DNA of 64,000 nt, from NCBI RefSeq assembly GCF_050942215.1, contig NZ_CP192056.1, forward strand, positions 1,860,001 through 1,924,000, in the 5' to 3' direction. Source of the stretch: Sphaerimonospora sp050942215 (GTDB taxonomy: Bacteria > Actinomycetota > Actinomycetes > Streptosporangiales > Streptosporangiaceae). The notes below the pieces were generated by a model. It was not told the origin of the DNA. It did no database searches and was given only the letters and a program-made list of their open reading frames with translations. A program made the position numbers and the translations under genes. This document shows positions 50,367 through 59,288 of this stretch, one piece after another. Numbering within the stretch: position 1 is the first letter of the stretch; each line of letters starts with the position of its first letter.

Positions 50367-53144
50367 ATGAACGAACCGCCGGCCTTCAGGAACCCCGGCC
50401 TGCCCGTCGCCGAGCGCGTGCGCGACCTGCTCGGCCGGCTGACGATGGAGGAGAAGATCGGCCTGCTGCACCAGTACCAGGCTCCGGTGGAGCGACTCGG
50501 ACTGCGGCCGTTCCGCACCGGCACCGAGGCGCTGCACGGCCTGGCCTGGCACGGCCCGGCGACCGTGTTCCCCCAGGCCGTCGGACTGGCCAGCACCTGG
50601 GACCCGGAGCTGGTCCGGCGGGTGGGCTCGGCCACCGGGGACGAGGTGATGGCCTTCCACCACAAGGACCCCCAGGCGGTCGGCCGAAACGTGTGGGCCC
50701 CCGTGGTCAACCCGCTGCGCGACCCGCGGTGGGGCCGGAACGAGGAGGGCTACTCGGAGGACCCCTGGCTGACCGGTCTCATGGGCACCGCCTACTCGCG
50801 CGGCCTGTGCGGCGACGGCGGCCCGGACGGCAGCGGCGTGCTGAAGACCGCGCCCACGCTGAAGCACTTCCTCGCCTACAACAACGAGACCGACCGGTGC
50901 GTCACCTCCAGCGGGCTGCCGCCCCGGGTGCTGCACGAATACGAGCTCAAGGCGTTCCGCCCGGCGATCGAGGCGGGCGCCGCCGTGGCCGTGATGCCGT
51001 CGTACAACCTGGTCAACGGGCGCCCTGCCCATCTGTCGCCGTTGATCGAGTCGGCGCTGCGCGCCTGGGCACGCGACGACATCATGGTGGTCAGCGACGC
51101 CTACGCCCCGGCGAACCTGACCGGGATGCAGGCCTACCACCGGGACCTGCCCGAGGCGTACGCGCACGCGATCAAGGCCGGGCTGGACAGCTTCACCCAG
51201 GACGACGACGATCCGGCCGCCACCCTCGGCCACATCCGCACGGCGCTCGACCGCGGACTGCTCGCCGAAGGCGACATCGACCGGGCCGCCCGGCACCTGC
51301 TGTCGATCCGGGTCAGGCTCGGCGAGTTCGACCCGGCCACGCCGTACGACCAGATCACGCAGGACGTCGTGAACAGCCCGGAGCACCGGCGCCTGGCCAG
51401 GGAGGCGGCCAGGAAGTCGATCACGCTGCTCAAGAACGACGGCATCCTCCCGCTCGCCTCGCCCAAGACGGTCGCGGTGATCGGCCCGCTGGCCGACCAC
51501 CTGATGGAGGACTGGTACAGCGGCACGCTGCCGTACCAGATCACGGTGCGCGGCGCGCTGGCCGAACGGTGCGAGGTCGTCTACTGCGAGGGCGTCGACC
51601 GGGTGGCGCTGCGCGCGGAGAGCGGCCCGATCGGCGTGTTCGACGTGTTCGACTGGGGTGGCGGGGCGCTCGCCTTCCGGTCGGCTGCCAACGGGCTGCA
51701 CCTGTCCGTGGGGGAGGACGGCGTCCTGGTCAGCGACCAGCCCGGGCCGAACGGCTGGGAGGTGCGGCAGACGTTCCGCATGGAGGAGCGGCCGCGCGGC
51801 GTCGTGCTGCGGCACATCTCCACCGGCCGGTACGTCGCCGTCGACGGTGGCGTCGCCCGGATCACCGAGGACCCGGACGAGGCCGCCGTGCTGACCGTCG
51901 AGCCGGTCGCGTCCGGCACGGCCAGGGCGGCGGAGGCGGCGGCCGGGGCCGACGTCGCCGTCGTCGTGCTGGGCGACCACCCGCTCGTGAACGGCCGCGA
52001 GACCGAGGACCGGGCCGATCTCTGGCTGCCCGCCCGCCAGGAGGCGCTGCTGCGGGCGGTTCACGCGGCCAATCCCGCGACCGTGCTCGTCCTCAGCAGC
52101 GGCTACCCGTTCGCGGTGACCTGGGCCGACGAGCATCTGCCCGCTGTCGTGTGGTCCGCGCACGGCGGGCAGGAGTACGGCAACGCGCTCGCCGAGGTGC
52201 TGTTCGGCGACGAGGACCCCGGCGGGCGGCTCACCCAGACCTGGTACCGCTCGGCCGCCGATCTGCCCGACCTGCTCGACTACGACATCGTCACGACGGA
52301 GGCCACCTATCTCTACTTCCGGGGCAGACCGCTCTACCCGTTCGGGCACGGTCTCGGCTACGCGAGCTTCGCCTACTCGGATCTGACCCTGTCAGCGGCC
52401 GAGGTGGCCGAGGGCGACACGCTGACCGTGACGGTCACCGTGACCAACACGGGGGACCGTGAGGGCGAGGAGGTCGTGCAGGTCTACACCCGTCAGCAGC
52501 GCTCCCGGGTCAAGCAGCCGCTCGCGCGGCTGCGCGGGTTCGGCAGGGTACGGCTCGCGCCGGGCGAGAGCCGTACGGTGTCGGTGGAGATCCCGGTCGC
52601 CGAGCTGGCGATCTGGGACGTCACCCGCGGCCGGTTCGTACTGGAGGACGCCCCGCACAAGGTGCGGGTGGGACGGTCGTCGCGGGACATCCGCCTGTGC
52701 GCGCCGCTGCGGGTGAACGGCGAGACGATCCCGCCCCGCGCGCTGACCGCGTCGACCGGGCGGGGAGCTCTGAGCGCGGCCGACAACGACGAGTACGAGG
52801 GGGTCGTGCTGTGCGCCGCCGCGATCGACGCCGGGGACGCGGTCCGGGCCGCGGAGGCGGGAGCCTGGATCGTGTTCCGTGACGCCGATTTCGGGGACGC
52901 CGGCGCCGGTCCGTCCGGATGCGTGCTGGGCGTGTCGAGCACGGAGGGCGGCGTGCTCACGCTCCGTCTCGACGACCCGCTGTGCGGGGAGGCGATCGGG
53001 GCGGTGACCGTGCCGCCCACGGCGAACCGGCACGATTTCGTCCAGGTCGGCACGTCGCTGGCGCAGACCGCGGGAGTGCGCGATCTTTATGTCGTGTTCG
53101 AGAGCGAAGGGGTGACGGTGAGCACGCTGGAGTTCGCCCGGTGA
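50367..53144 (+). CDS. Cytoplasmic GH3 glycosidase, beta-xylosidase-like, paralogue of 35778
   Basis: The 925-residue protein has the same architecture as the secreted GH3 at 35778 but no signal peptide, so it acts on imported oligosaccharides. Motifs: GTEALHGLAWHG, VFPQAVGLASTWDPELV, RWGRNEEGYSEDPWLTG, likely nucleophile Asp244 in VVSDAYAP. A beta-trefoil/fascin-like insert occupies about 410–510 (FRSAANGLHLSV, HISTGRYVAVDGG), followed by the second GH3 domain, an Fn3-like domain and a CBM6-like tail. The start is ATG 50367, 20 bp after operator 2. The lacI gene overlaps its stop by four bases. Confidence 0.88.
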   Translation: MNEPPAFRNPGLPVAERVRDLLGRLTMEEKIGLLHQYQAPVERLGLRPFRTGTEALHGLAWHGPATVFPQAVGLASTWDPELVRRVGSATGDEVMAFHHKDPQAVGRNVWAPVVNPLRDPRWGRNEEGYSEDPWLTGLMGTAYSRGLCGDGGPDGSGVLKTAPTLKHFLAYNNETDRCVTSSGLPPRVLHEYELKAFRPAIEAGAAVAVMPSYNLVNGRPAHLSPLIESALRAWARDDIMVVSDAYAPANLTGMQAYHRDLPEAYAHAIKAGLDSFTQDDDDPAATLGHIRTALDRGLLAEGDIDRAARHLLSIRVRLGEFDPATPYDQITQDVVNSPEHRRLAREAARKSITLLKNDGILPLASPKTVAVIGPLADHLMEDWYSGTLPYQITVRGALAERCEVVYCEGVDRVALRAESGPIGVFDVFDWGGGALAFRSAANGLHLSVGEDGVLVSDQPGPNGWEVRQTFRMEERPRGVVLRHISTGRYVAVDGGVARITEDPDEAAVLTVEPVASGTARAAEAAAGADVAVVVLGDHPLVNGRETEDRADLWLPARQEALLRAVHAANPATVLVLSSGYPFAVTWADEHLPAVVWSAHGGQEYGNALAEVLFGDEDPGGRLTQTWYRSAADLPDLLDYDIVTTEATYLYFRGRPLYPFGHGLGYASFAYSDLTLSAAEVAEGDTLTVTVTVTNTGDREGEEVVQVYTRQQRSRVKQPLARLRGFGRVRLAPGESRTVSVEIPVAELAIWDVTRGRFVLEDAPHKVRVGRSSRDIRLCAPLRVNGETIPPRALTASTGRGALSAADNDEYEGVVLCAAAIDAGDAVRAAEAGAWIVFRDADFGDAGAGPSGCVLGVSSTEGGVLTLRLDDPLCGEAIGAVTVPPTANRHDFVQVGTSLAQTAGVRDLYVVFESEGVTVSTLEFAR

Positions 53145-54142
53145 GGACGGTCACGATAGCCGACGTGGCCAAGCACGCGGGGGTCGCGGTCAGCACCGTG
53201 TCGTACGTGCTGAGCGGCAAACGGGCCATCTCCGCGACCACCAGGCGGCGGGTGCTCGACAGCGTGCGCGCCCTCGGATACCACCCCAACGCCGGTGCGC
53301 GCGCCCTGGCCAGCAAGCGGGCCAACGTGATCGCCCTGGTGCTCCCGCTCCGCTCCGGCATGAACCTGCCCGTCCTCATGCAGTTCGCGACGTCCGTGGT
53401 GACCACCGCCAGACAGTACGACCATGACGTGCTGCTCATGACCGCCGACGAAGGGCCGGACGGGCTGCGCCGGGTGGCGGCCAGCGCCCTGGTCGACGGG
53501 CTGCTGCTGATGGACGTGGAGATTCACGACACCCGTGTGCCGCTGCTGCGCGAGCTGGTCGAACCGAGTGTGCTGATCGGTTTTCCCGCGGACCCGTCCG
53601 GGCTCACCTGCGTCGACCTCGACTTCGCCCGTGCCGGAGCGCTGTGCGCCGAGCATCTCGCCGATCTCGGTCATCGGCAGGTCGCGCTGCTCGGCGCCCC
53701 GCATGTGGTCTATGAGAGAGGAACCGGCTTCGCCGAGCGCACGCTGGCGGGGTTCGTCGAGGCGGCGCGGCGGCACGGGGCCGAGGCGTGGGCTCGGCCG
53801 TGCGAGGAGTCCTTCGACGAGGTGCACGCGACCGTGAAGGTGCTGCTCGACGAGCACCCCGACCTTTCGGGGCTGGTCGTGCACAACGAGGCGGCGGTCG
53901 GCCACGTGCTGGCCGCGCTGCGCATGCTCGGCAGGCGGGTGCCCGGCGACATGTCGGTCGTGGCGATCTGCCCCGACGACGTCGCCGAGCGGACCAGCCC
54001 GGCGCTGACCTCCGTGCTCATCCCGGCCGAGGACGTCGGGCGTCAGGCGGTGCGGCTGCTGATGGCGAAGCTGGACGGCCAGGCCGTACCGGAGTCGACC
54101 CTGCTCGAACCCCGTCTGACGGTCCGGGACAGCACGGCCTGA
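53141..54142 (+). CDS. LacI-family transcriptional repressor
   Basis: The 333-residue protein starts at GTG 53141, overlapping the GH3 stop (GTGA). The N-terminal HTH (TIADVAKHAGVAVSTVSYVLSG) and hinge (ARALASKRANVIALV) are classic LacI, followed by a periplasmic-binding-like sensor domain. Co-translation with GH3 and the twin perfect palindromes upstream make autoregulated control of the pair very likely, with a product of GH3 as inducer. Its stop codon abuts that of the convergent DoxX gene (TGATCA). Confidence 0.94.
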   Translation: MRTVTIADVAKHAGVAVSTVSYVLSGKRAISATTRRRVLDSVRALGYHPNAGARALASKRANVIALVLPLRSGMNLPVLMQFATSVVTTARQYDHDVLLMTADEGPDGLRRVAASALVDGLLLMDVEIHDTRVPLLRELVEPSVLIGFPADPSGLTCVDLDFARAGALCAEHLADLGHRQVALLGAPHVVYERGTGFAERTLAGFVEAARRHGAEAWARPCEESFDEVHATVKVLLDEHPDLSGLVVHNEAAVGHVLAALRMLGRRVPGDMSVVAICPDDVAERTSPALTSVLIPAEDVGRQAVRLLMAKLDGQAVPESTLLEPRLTVRDSTA

Positions 54143-54928
54143 TCATGGCTCGCTTCCCTCGCCGCCGGCGCGTCTGCTCTTCCGGACGCGGGCCCTGGGG
54201 CCGGCGGGCGGCGCGCCCGCCCCGGATTCGCCGTTCGCGGGCTCGACGTTCGTGGATTCAGTGCTCGCCGGGTCGGTCTTCGCGGGCTTGACGCCCGCCG
54301 GTTCCATGTCCGTCGGCCGTGTCTTCGCGGTTTCGGTCTTCGCGGTTTCGGTCTTCCCGGGTTCGGTCTTCGTGGGTGCGGCGGCGTCCGATCCGCCGGT
54401 GCCGTGGGATTCCCTTCCGCGGGGTCCGCTGTCACGGGGTCCGCTGTCATGGGGCTCGCGCAGCGAGGCGATGACCGCGTCGGCCTCGGTGTCCGCCGCG
54501 AGGTCGCCGGCCTCCTCCGCCTCGCGCCGCTTGATGACCACCATGTGGTCGACGGAAGCGCGCCCGCCGCCGGTCACGGCCAGCAGCACCGACGCCGCCC
54601 CGAGCGCCACGATCAGCCGGATGTCGCCGCCGGTGAGCGGCAGCCCCGGGTCGCCGGCCGTCAGCACGAACACGGCCAGCGCCTCGGCGAACAGCAGCAG
54701 CCCGACCGCCGGTACGGCCAGGCCCGCGATCAGAAGCGTGCCGCCGACGATCTCGATCAGCATGGTGGCGGCCGCCCACAGTCCGGGCATCGGGGCCTGC
54801 AACTCGGCGAACTGCGCCCCGGTCGAGGTGAGGCCGGCCTCGAGCTTGTGCCAGCCGTTGACGAAGAAGATTCCGCCGACGCCGAGTCGGGCGGTCAGCG
54901 CGGCCAGGTCTTGCAGGCTTCTCTTCAC
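54143..54928 (-). CDS. DoxX-family membrane protein with Lys/Thr/Glu-rich tail
   Basis: Residues 1–125 form a four-helix DoxX module (TARLGVGGIFFVNGWHKLEAG, quoted in part; LLIAGLAVPAVGLLLFAEALAVFVL). DoxX proteins are membrane redox-associated proteins of uncertain activity. The remaining ~135 residues are low-complexity with K-T-E repeats encoded by 15-bp units, ending in a basic RARVRKSRR stretch. The tail is not typical of the family. GTG 54928 follows AGGGAC. The gene converges with lacI without spacer. Confidence 0.85.
   Translation of the reverse strand: MKRSLQDLAALTARLGVGGIFFVNGWHKLEAGLTSTGAQFAELQAPMPGLWAAATMLIEIVGGTLLIAGLAVPAVGLLLFAEALAVFVLTAGDPGLPLTGGDIRLIVALGAASVLLAVTGGGRASVDHMVVIKRREAEEAGDLAADTEADAVIASLREPHDSGPRDSGPRGRESHGTGGSDAAAPTKTEPGKTETAKTETAKTRPTDMEPAGVKPAKTDPASTESTNVEPANGESGAGAPPAGPRARVRKSRRAGGEGSEP
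54321..54380. repeat. 15-bp tandem repeats in the DoxX tail
   Basis: GTCTTCGCGGTTTCG occurs at 54321 and 54336, with diverged copies at 54351 and 54366. They code the KTE(T/P)AK units on the minus strand. Confidence 0.85.
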
Positions 54929-54974
54929 GATGGTTGTCCCTGGGAGTGAGGGGGTCGCCCTTGGGTCGCGCGTC

Positions 54975-56504
54975 CTACGCGGGAACCCGTTCCGGCTCCT
55001 CGGCGCCGGGCGGGCGGGGGATGAACACGGCCACCGCCAGCGCGGTGAGGGCGAGCATCGCCACGCTGACGAGGACCGTGGAGTGCAGGGCGGTGACGAA
55101 GGCGGCGCGTGCCGCGTTCAGCAGCGTCTCGCCCGTGGCGCCGTCCCCGGTCTCGTGCGCGACGTGGGCGGCGGACGCGAGTGATTCACGGGCCTGGGCC
55201 ATCAGGCGCTCGGGCACACCGGCGATGGTGCCGAGGGCCGGCGCGTAGATGATGGTGGTGATCGTGCCGAGCACCGCGATGCCGAGCCCGGCGCCCAGTT
55301 CGTAGGCGGTCTCCTCGATGGCCGCGGCACCGCCGGCCCGCGCCTCCGGGGCGGACGCCATGATCACGTCGGAGGCGCCGAGCAGCGCGACCTCGACGCC
55401 GAACCCGATGCCCACGAAGCACAGCGCGAGCATGACGGGATGCGATTCCGTCCCCCAGGTCAGGACGGGGGTGAGGGACAGGGCGGTGAGCGCCAGCCCG
55501 CCGCTGATCGTGGCCCGCACGCCGGCGCGCTGCAGCACGTGCGCGGCGGCAAGACCTCCGGCGACGGCGGCGACCATCAACGGCAGCATGCGGACGGCGG
55601 CCGCCGTCGGCGACAGGCCGAGCACGAGCTGGAGGTACTGGGCGAGCATGAGCTCCAGCCCGACGAGCGCGAAGATCGCCAGTGCCACGCAGGCCACGCC
55701 GGTGGAGAATCCCCGCTGCCGGAACAGCCGGATGTCCAGCAGCGGGATCGCGAGCCCGCGCTGGCGCCGTACGAACCAGACCAGCAGCGCCACGCCGCCG
55801 AGGAGCACGGCGATCGACGCGTCGCGCCCGATCATGTGCCCGGTCCCGGCCTCCTTCAGCCCGAACGCCACGGCCAGGATGCCGAGGGTCGACAGGGCGG
55901 CGCTGGTGGCGTCCCACGGCTGGTCCGGCCGCCGCGGCGACGGCGGGATGATCCATACGGCCACGGGCAGCAGGATGACGAGCAGCGGCACGTTGATGAG
56001 GAACACCGCGCCCCACCACAGATGCTCGACCAGGACGCCGCCGACCAGCGGGCCGACGGCGGCTCCCGCCGCCGCCACGGCACTCCAGACGCCGAGCGCG
56101 ATGGCCCGCTCCCGCCGGTCGGTGAACACCTGCCTGATGATCGACAGTGTGGCCGGCATGATCATGGCGCCGCCGACGCCGAGGAAGGCGCGGGAGACGA
56201 TGAGCGCCAGCGGGCTGCCGGCGAACGCGGCCGACAGCGAGGCCAGACCGAACACCACGTAGCCGGCGAGCACGAAGGGCCGTCTGCCGTACCTGTCGCC
56301 CAGCGTGCCGAACGTGATCAGCAGCGGCGCGACGACCAGGGAGTAGCTGTCGATGATCCACAGGAGCTGAACGGCGGACGGCTCCAGCGCGGCGGTCAGC
56401 GCGGGCACCGCGATGTGCAGCACCGTCGCGTCGACGGCGACCAGGAGCAGGCTGAAACAGAGCAGCACGAGGACCGGCCACCGGTTCACCCGGCGTTCTC
56501 GCAC
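54975..56504 (-). CDS. MFS multidrug exporter, DHA2 (14-TM) type
   Basis: The 509-residue protein has about 14 hydrophobic segments, the motif A loop GDRYGRRPFVLAG, and motif C-like AAGAAVGPLVGG of drug:H+ antiporters (QacA/LfrA/EmrB branch). The conserved opening WPVLVLLCFSLLLVAVDATVL contains the DxTVLHIA signature. I chose GTG 56504 after GGAGGCGTC; a longer frame from 56558 lacks a ribosome site. A perfect 12-bp palindrome overlaps the likely -10 region upstream. No regulator gene is adjacent. Substrate unknown. Confidence 0.9.
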   Translation of the reverse strand: MRERRVNRWPVLVLLCFSLLLVAVDATVLHIAVPALTAALEPSAVQLLWIIDSYSLVVAPLLITFGTLGDRYGRRPFVLAGYVVFGLASLSAAFAGSPLALIVSRAFLGVGGAMIMPATLSIIRQVFTDRRERAIALGVWSAVAAAGAAVGPLVGGVLVEHLWWGAVFLINVPLLVILLPVAVWIIPPSPRRPDQPWDATSAALSTLGILAVAFGLKEAGTGHMIGRDASIAVLLGGVALLVWFVRRQRGLAIPLLDIRLFRQRGFSTGVACVALAIFALVGLELMLAQYLQLVLGLSPTAAAVRMLPLMVAAVAGGLAAAHVLQRAGVRATISGGLALTALSLTPVLTWGTESHPVMLALCFVGIGFGVEVALLGASDVIMASAPEARAGGAAAIEETAYELGAGLGIAVLGTITTIIYAPALGTIAGVPERLMAQARESLASAAHVAHETGDGATGETLLNAARAAFVTALHSTVLVSVAMLALTALAVAVFIPRPPGAEEPERVPA

Positions 56505-56548
56505 GACGCCTCCAGTGCGGACAGCGCCGGACTCGGTCTCAACCCCGA

Positions 56549-56560
56549 CTATGATCATAG
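56549..56560. promoter_or_regulatory. Palindrome CTATGATCATAG at the MFS promoter
   Basis: The perfect 12-bp palindrome contains TATGAT, a good -10 on the minus strand, 45 bp before the MFS start. Its position fits an operator for a drug-sensing repressor encoded elsewhere. Confidence 0.45.
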
Positions 56561-56779
56561 GCCGTTCAGTACTCCTCCTCCCGTATCTGAGAGGGCCCGC
56601 TCGGATACGCGTCCGCAGCTTAGGCCATCGGAAGGGGATCTCTCAGCCCTTCCGGTGATGTCCGGTACATATCGCCGGGCCGAGTGCGGGGGCCGTCGCG
56701 GCGCGCACACGCGCGCGCCGGATCCAACCATTCCCCCGTTGCTTGCGGTATAACCGGGGGGCGAAGCGGGGAGGCGGCG

Positions 56780-59170
56780 ATGCGGGACTCCGACAGGGCA
56801 CGGGCGGCGGGTCGCTTAAACCGGACCGCGGCCCATGAGCTGTTCGAACGGGTGCGCTTCCGCTATTTCCATCTGCCGCCGTTCGCGCGGCGCGCCATCT
56901 TCGCCCTGCTGCTCGTCGCGACCATGGGCGTGGCCGCCGCGCTCGACTGGTCGCTGGTCCCGACGTTCGTCAGCGCCGTCGTGGTGCTGGGTTTCCTCGC
57001 GCTCTCGCTCAGTTTCCCGCGTGCGGCGGCCACCGTGCTGGTGGTCGGGGCCTGGGGGCTCATGGTGCCGGCGCTGCTTCCGCTGGTCGGCGGCGAGCGG
57101 CTGGTGCCGTGGCTGATGACGCTGGCCATCCCGGTGGCGGTGGCCGCGCATCTGATCCGGTGGGTGCCGCCGTGGCTGACCACGCTGTCGGCGCTGCTCC
57201 CGGCGGGAGTGGTGGCCATCGCCATCGCCTCGTGGTCGCCGTCCGGCGCGCTCTGGGGCGCCTGCGGCGTTGCGGCGGCCGTGCTCGTCTACCGCCTCGT
57301 GCTGGCACACCGGGTGCGCGCCGAGATCGAGCGTCAGCGGTCCGGCGACGCCGTCCAGCCCCAGCAGCTGACCGCCCGGCAGCGGACCGCGCAGCAGAAG
57401 ACCGTCCAGCAGCGGGTGCGGGCCGGCGGCCGACAGGCCGCCGGCGGCGACCCGGTGCCGCCGCCGCCGATCACGGTCGAGCAGGCGCTCGGCGAACTCG
57501 AGGCGATGATCGGGCTTGAGCCGGTCAAAGAGCAGGTCCGCGCGATCGCCGCGTCCATCGAGGCGGCGCGCCTGCGCCGGGAGGCGGGTTTCGCCAATGA
57601 GCGCCCGATGCGGCACTTCGTCTTCGTCGGCCCGCCGGGGACCGGCAAGACGAGCGTGGCCCGTACGGTAGCCAAGATCTTCTACGCCTTCGGGCTGCTG
57701 GAGACGCCGTTCGTCGTCGAGGCCCAGCGGGCCGACCTGGTGGGGGAGTACCTGGGGGCCACCGCCATCAAGACCAACGAGCTCATCGACAGCGCGCTCG
57801 GCGGCGTCCTGTTCATCGACGAGGCGTACGGACTGATCAACTCCGGGGACGGCCAGCCCGACAGGTTCGGCGCCGAGGCGGTGCAGACGCTGCTGAAACG
57901 GGCGGAGGACGACCGCGACCAGCTGATCATCATCCTGGCCGGCTACGAGCGGGAGATGAACGAGTTCCTGTCGTCCAACCCGGGGTTGTCGAGCCGGTTC
58001 GCCGGCCGGGTGCGCTTCCCGAGCTACTTCCCCGACGAGCTGCTGGAGATCACCGAGGCGCTGCAGGAGCGGCGGGGGGACCGGCTCGCCGCCGACGCGC
58101 GTCCCGTGCTGCGCGGGATGTACGAGGACGTCCGGCGCCGTGGCCTGATCGACGAGCTGGGCAACGCCAGGTTCGCCCGCAGCCTGGCCGAGGCCGCGGC
58201 CCAGGCGCGCGACGTGCGGGTGGTGAGCGCCGGTGGAGCCCCCCGCGGCGAGGACCTGGTCACGATCACGATGGGCGACGTCGTCAAGGCGTTCGACGAG
58301 ATCACCGCACGGTACCGCGGCTATCAGGCGACCCCGACGCTGGAGGAGGCGCTCGCCGATCTCGACCGGATGGCCGGGCTCGAACCGGTCAAGCGGCAGG
58401 TGCACGCGATCACGGCGCAGCTCAAGGTCGCGCGGATGCGCCAGGAGCAGGGCCTGCCCGTCCAGGCGCAGATGCGGCACTTCGTGTTCGTCGGGCCGCC
58501 GGGGACCGGCAAGACGACCGTGGCCCGCATCCTGGGCCGGATCTTCTCCGCGCTGGGCCTGCTGGCCCGTCCCGACGTGGTCGAGGCGTCCCGCGCCGAC
58601 CTGGTGGGCCAGCATCTCGGTGCGACCGCCATCAAGACGAACGAACTGGTCGACCGGGCGCTCGGCGGCGTGTTGTTCATCGATGAGGCCTACGGCCTGG
58701 TGAACGCGGGTTACTCGGGCGGCGACGCCTTCGGCGCAGAGGCGGTGCAGACGCTGCTGAAGCGCGCTGAGGACGACCGCGACCGTGTGGTGATCATCCT
58801 GGCGGGCTACGAGCGGGAGATGGACGCGTTCCTGTCCACCAATCCCGGGCTCGCCTCCCGATTCGACCAGCGCGTGTCGTTCCCCTCCTACAGTCCCGCC
58901 GAGCTGACCGACATCGCCAGGTTGCTCGCGGCCGGGGCGGGCGACCGCTTCGACCCGGCGGCGGCGCGTGACCTCGCCGACGTCTTCGACTGGGTCTGCC
59001 GTGAAGGGCTGATCGACGGTCTGGGCAACGGCCGTTTCGCCCGCTCGCTCTACGAGAGGGCCGCCCTGCGGCGTGACGTACGGCTGGCCGACCAGGGCTC
59101 GGCCAACGCGGCGGAGCTGACGACGATCACCAGCGCCGACGTACGCAGCGCAGTGGACGAATTGTCGTGA
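56780..59170 (+). CDS. Membrane-anchored tandem AAA+ ATPase (CbxX/CfqX–SpoVK type)
   Basis: The 796-residue protein has about five transmembrane segments (residues ~32–180), a Gln-rich linker, and two AAA+ modules of the CbxX/CfqX (Rubisco activase, SpoVK, EccA) family. Each has Walker A GPPGTGKT (about 284 and 573), Walker B GGVLFIDEAY, and RFDQR/RFAGR-type arginine motifs. The modules are strongly similar to each other, indicating internal duplication. ATG 56780 follows GGGGAGGCGGCG. Such ATPases remodel protein complexes; no type VII secretion gene is nearby to suggest an EccA role. Function unknown. Confidence 0.88.
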   Translation: MRDSDRARAAGRLNRTAAHELFERVRFRYFHLPPFARRAIFALLLVATMGVAAALDWSLVPTFVSAVVVLGFLALSLSFPRAAATVLVVGAWGLMVPALLPLVGGERLVPWLMTLAIPVAVAAHLIRWVPPWLTTLSALLPAGVVAIAIASWSPSGALWGACGVAAAVLVYRLVLAHRVRAEIERQRSGDAVQPQQLTARQRTAQQKTVQQRVRAGGRQAAGGDPVPPPPITVEQALGELEAMIGLEPVKEQVRAIAASIEAARLRREAGFANERPMRHFVFVGPPGTGKTSVARTVAKIFYAFGLLETPFVVEAQRADLVGEYLGATAIKTNELIDSALGGVLFIDEAYGLINSGDGQPDRFGAEAVQTLLKRAEDDRDQLIIILAGYEREMNEFLSSNPGLSSRFAGRVRFPSYFPDELLEITEALQERRGDRLAADARPVLRGMYEDVRRRGLIDELGNARFARSLAEAAAQARDVRVVSAGGAPRGEDLVTITMGDVVKAFDEITARYRGYQATPTLEEALADLDRMAGLEPVKRQVHAITAQLKVARMRQEQGLPVQAQMRHFVFVGPPGTGKTTVARILGRIFSALGLLARPDVVEASRADLVGQHLGATAIKTNELVDRALGGVLFIDEAYGLVNAGYSGGDAFGAEAVQTLLKRAEDDRDRVVIILAGYEREMDAFLSTNPGLASRFDQRVSFPSYSPAELTDIARLLAAGAGDRFDPAAARDLADVFDWVCREGLIDGLGNGRFARSLYERAALRRDVRLADQGSANAAELTTITSADVRSAVDELS

Positions 59171-59288
59171 AACCTGGGTAGTTGTGCGGAACCTCCGGTT
59201 TTGCTGGTGAAGTGTCTCGATGGCCAGGGATGATTACACTCAGCTACTGATCTAATGCATAAAGTGGCTGACTGGATCGGAGACGCAA

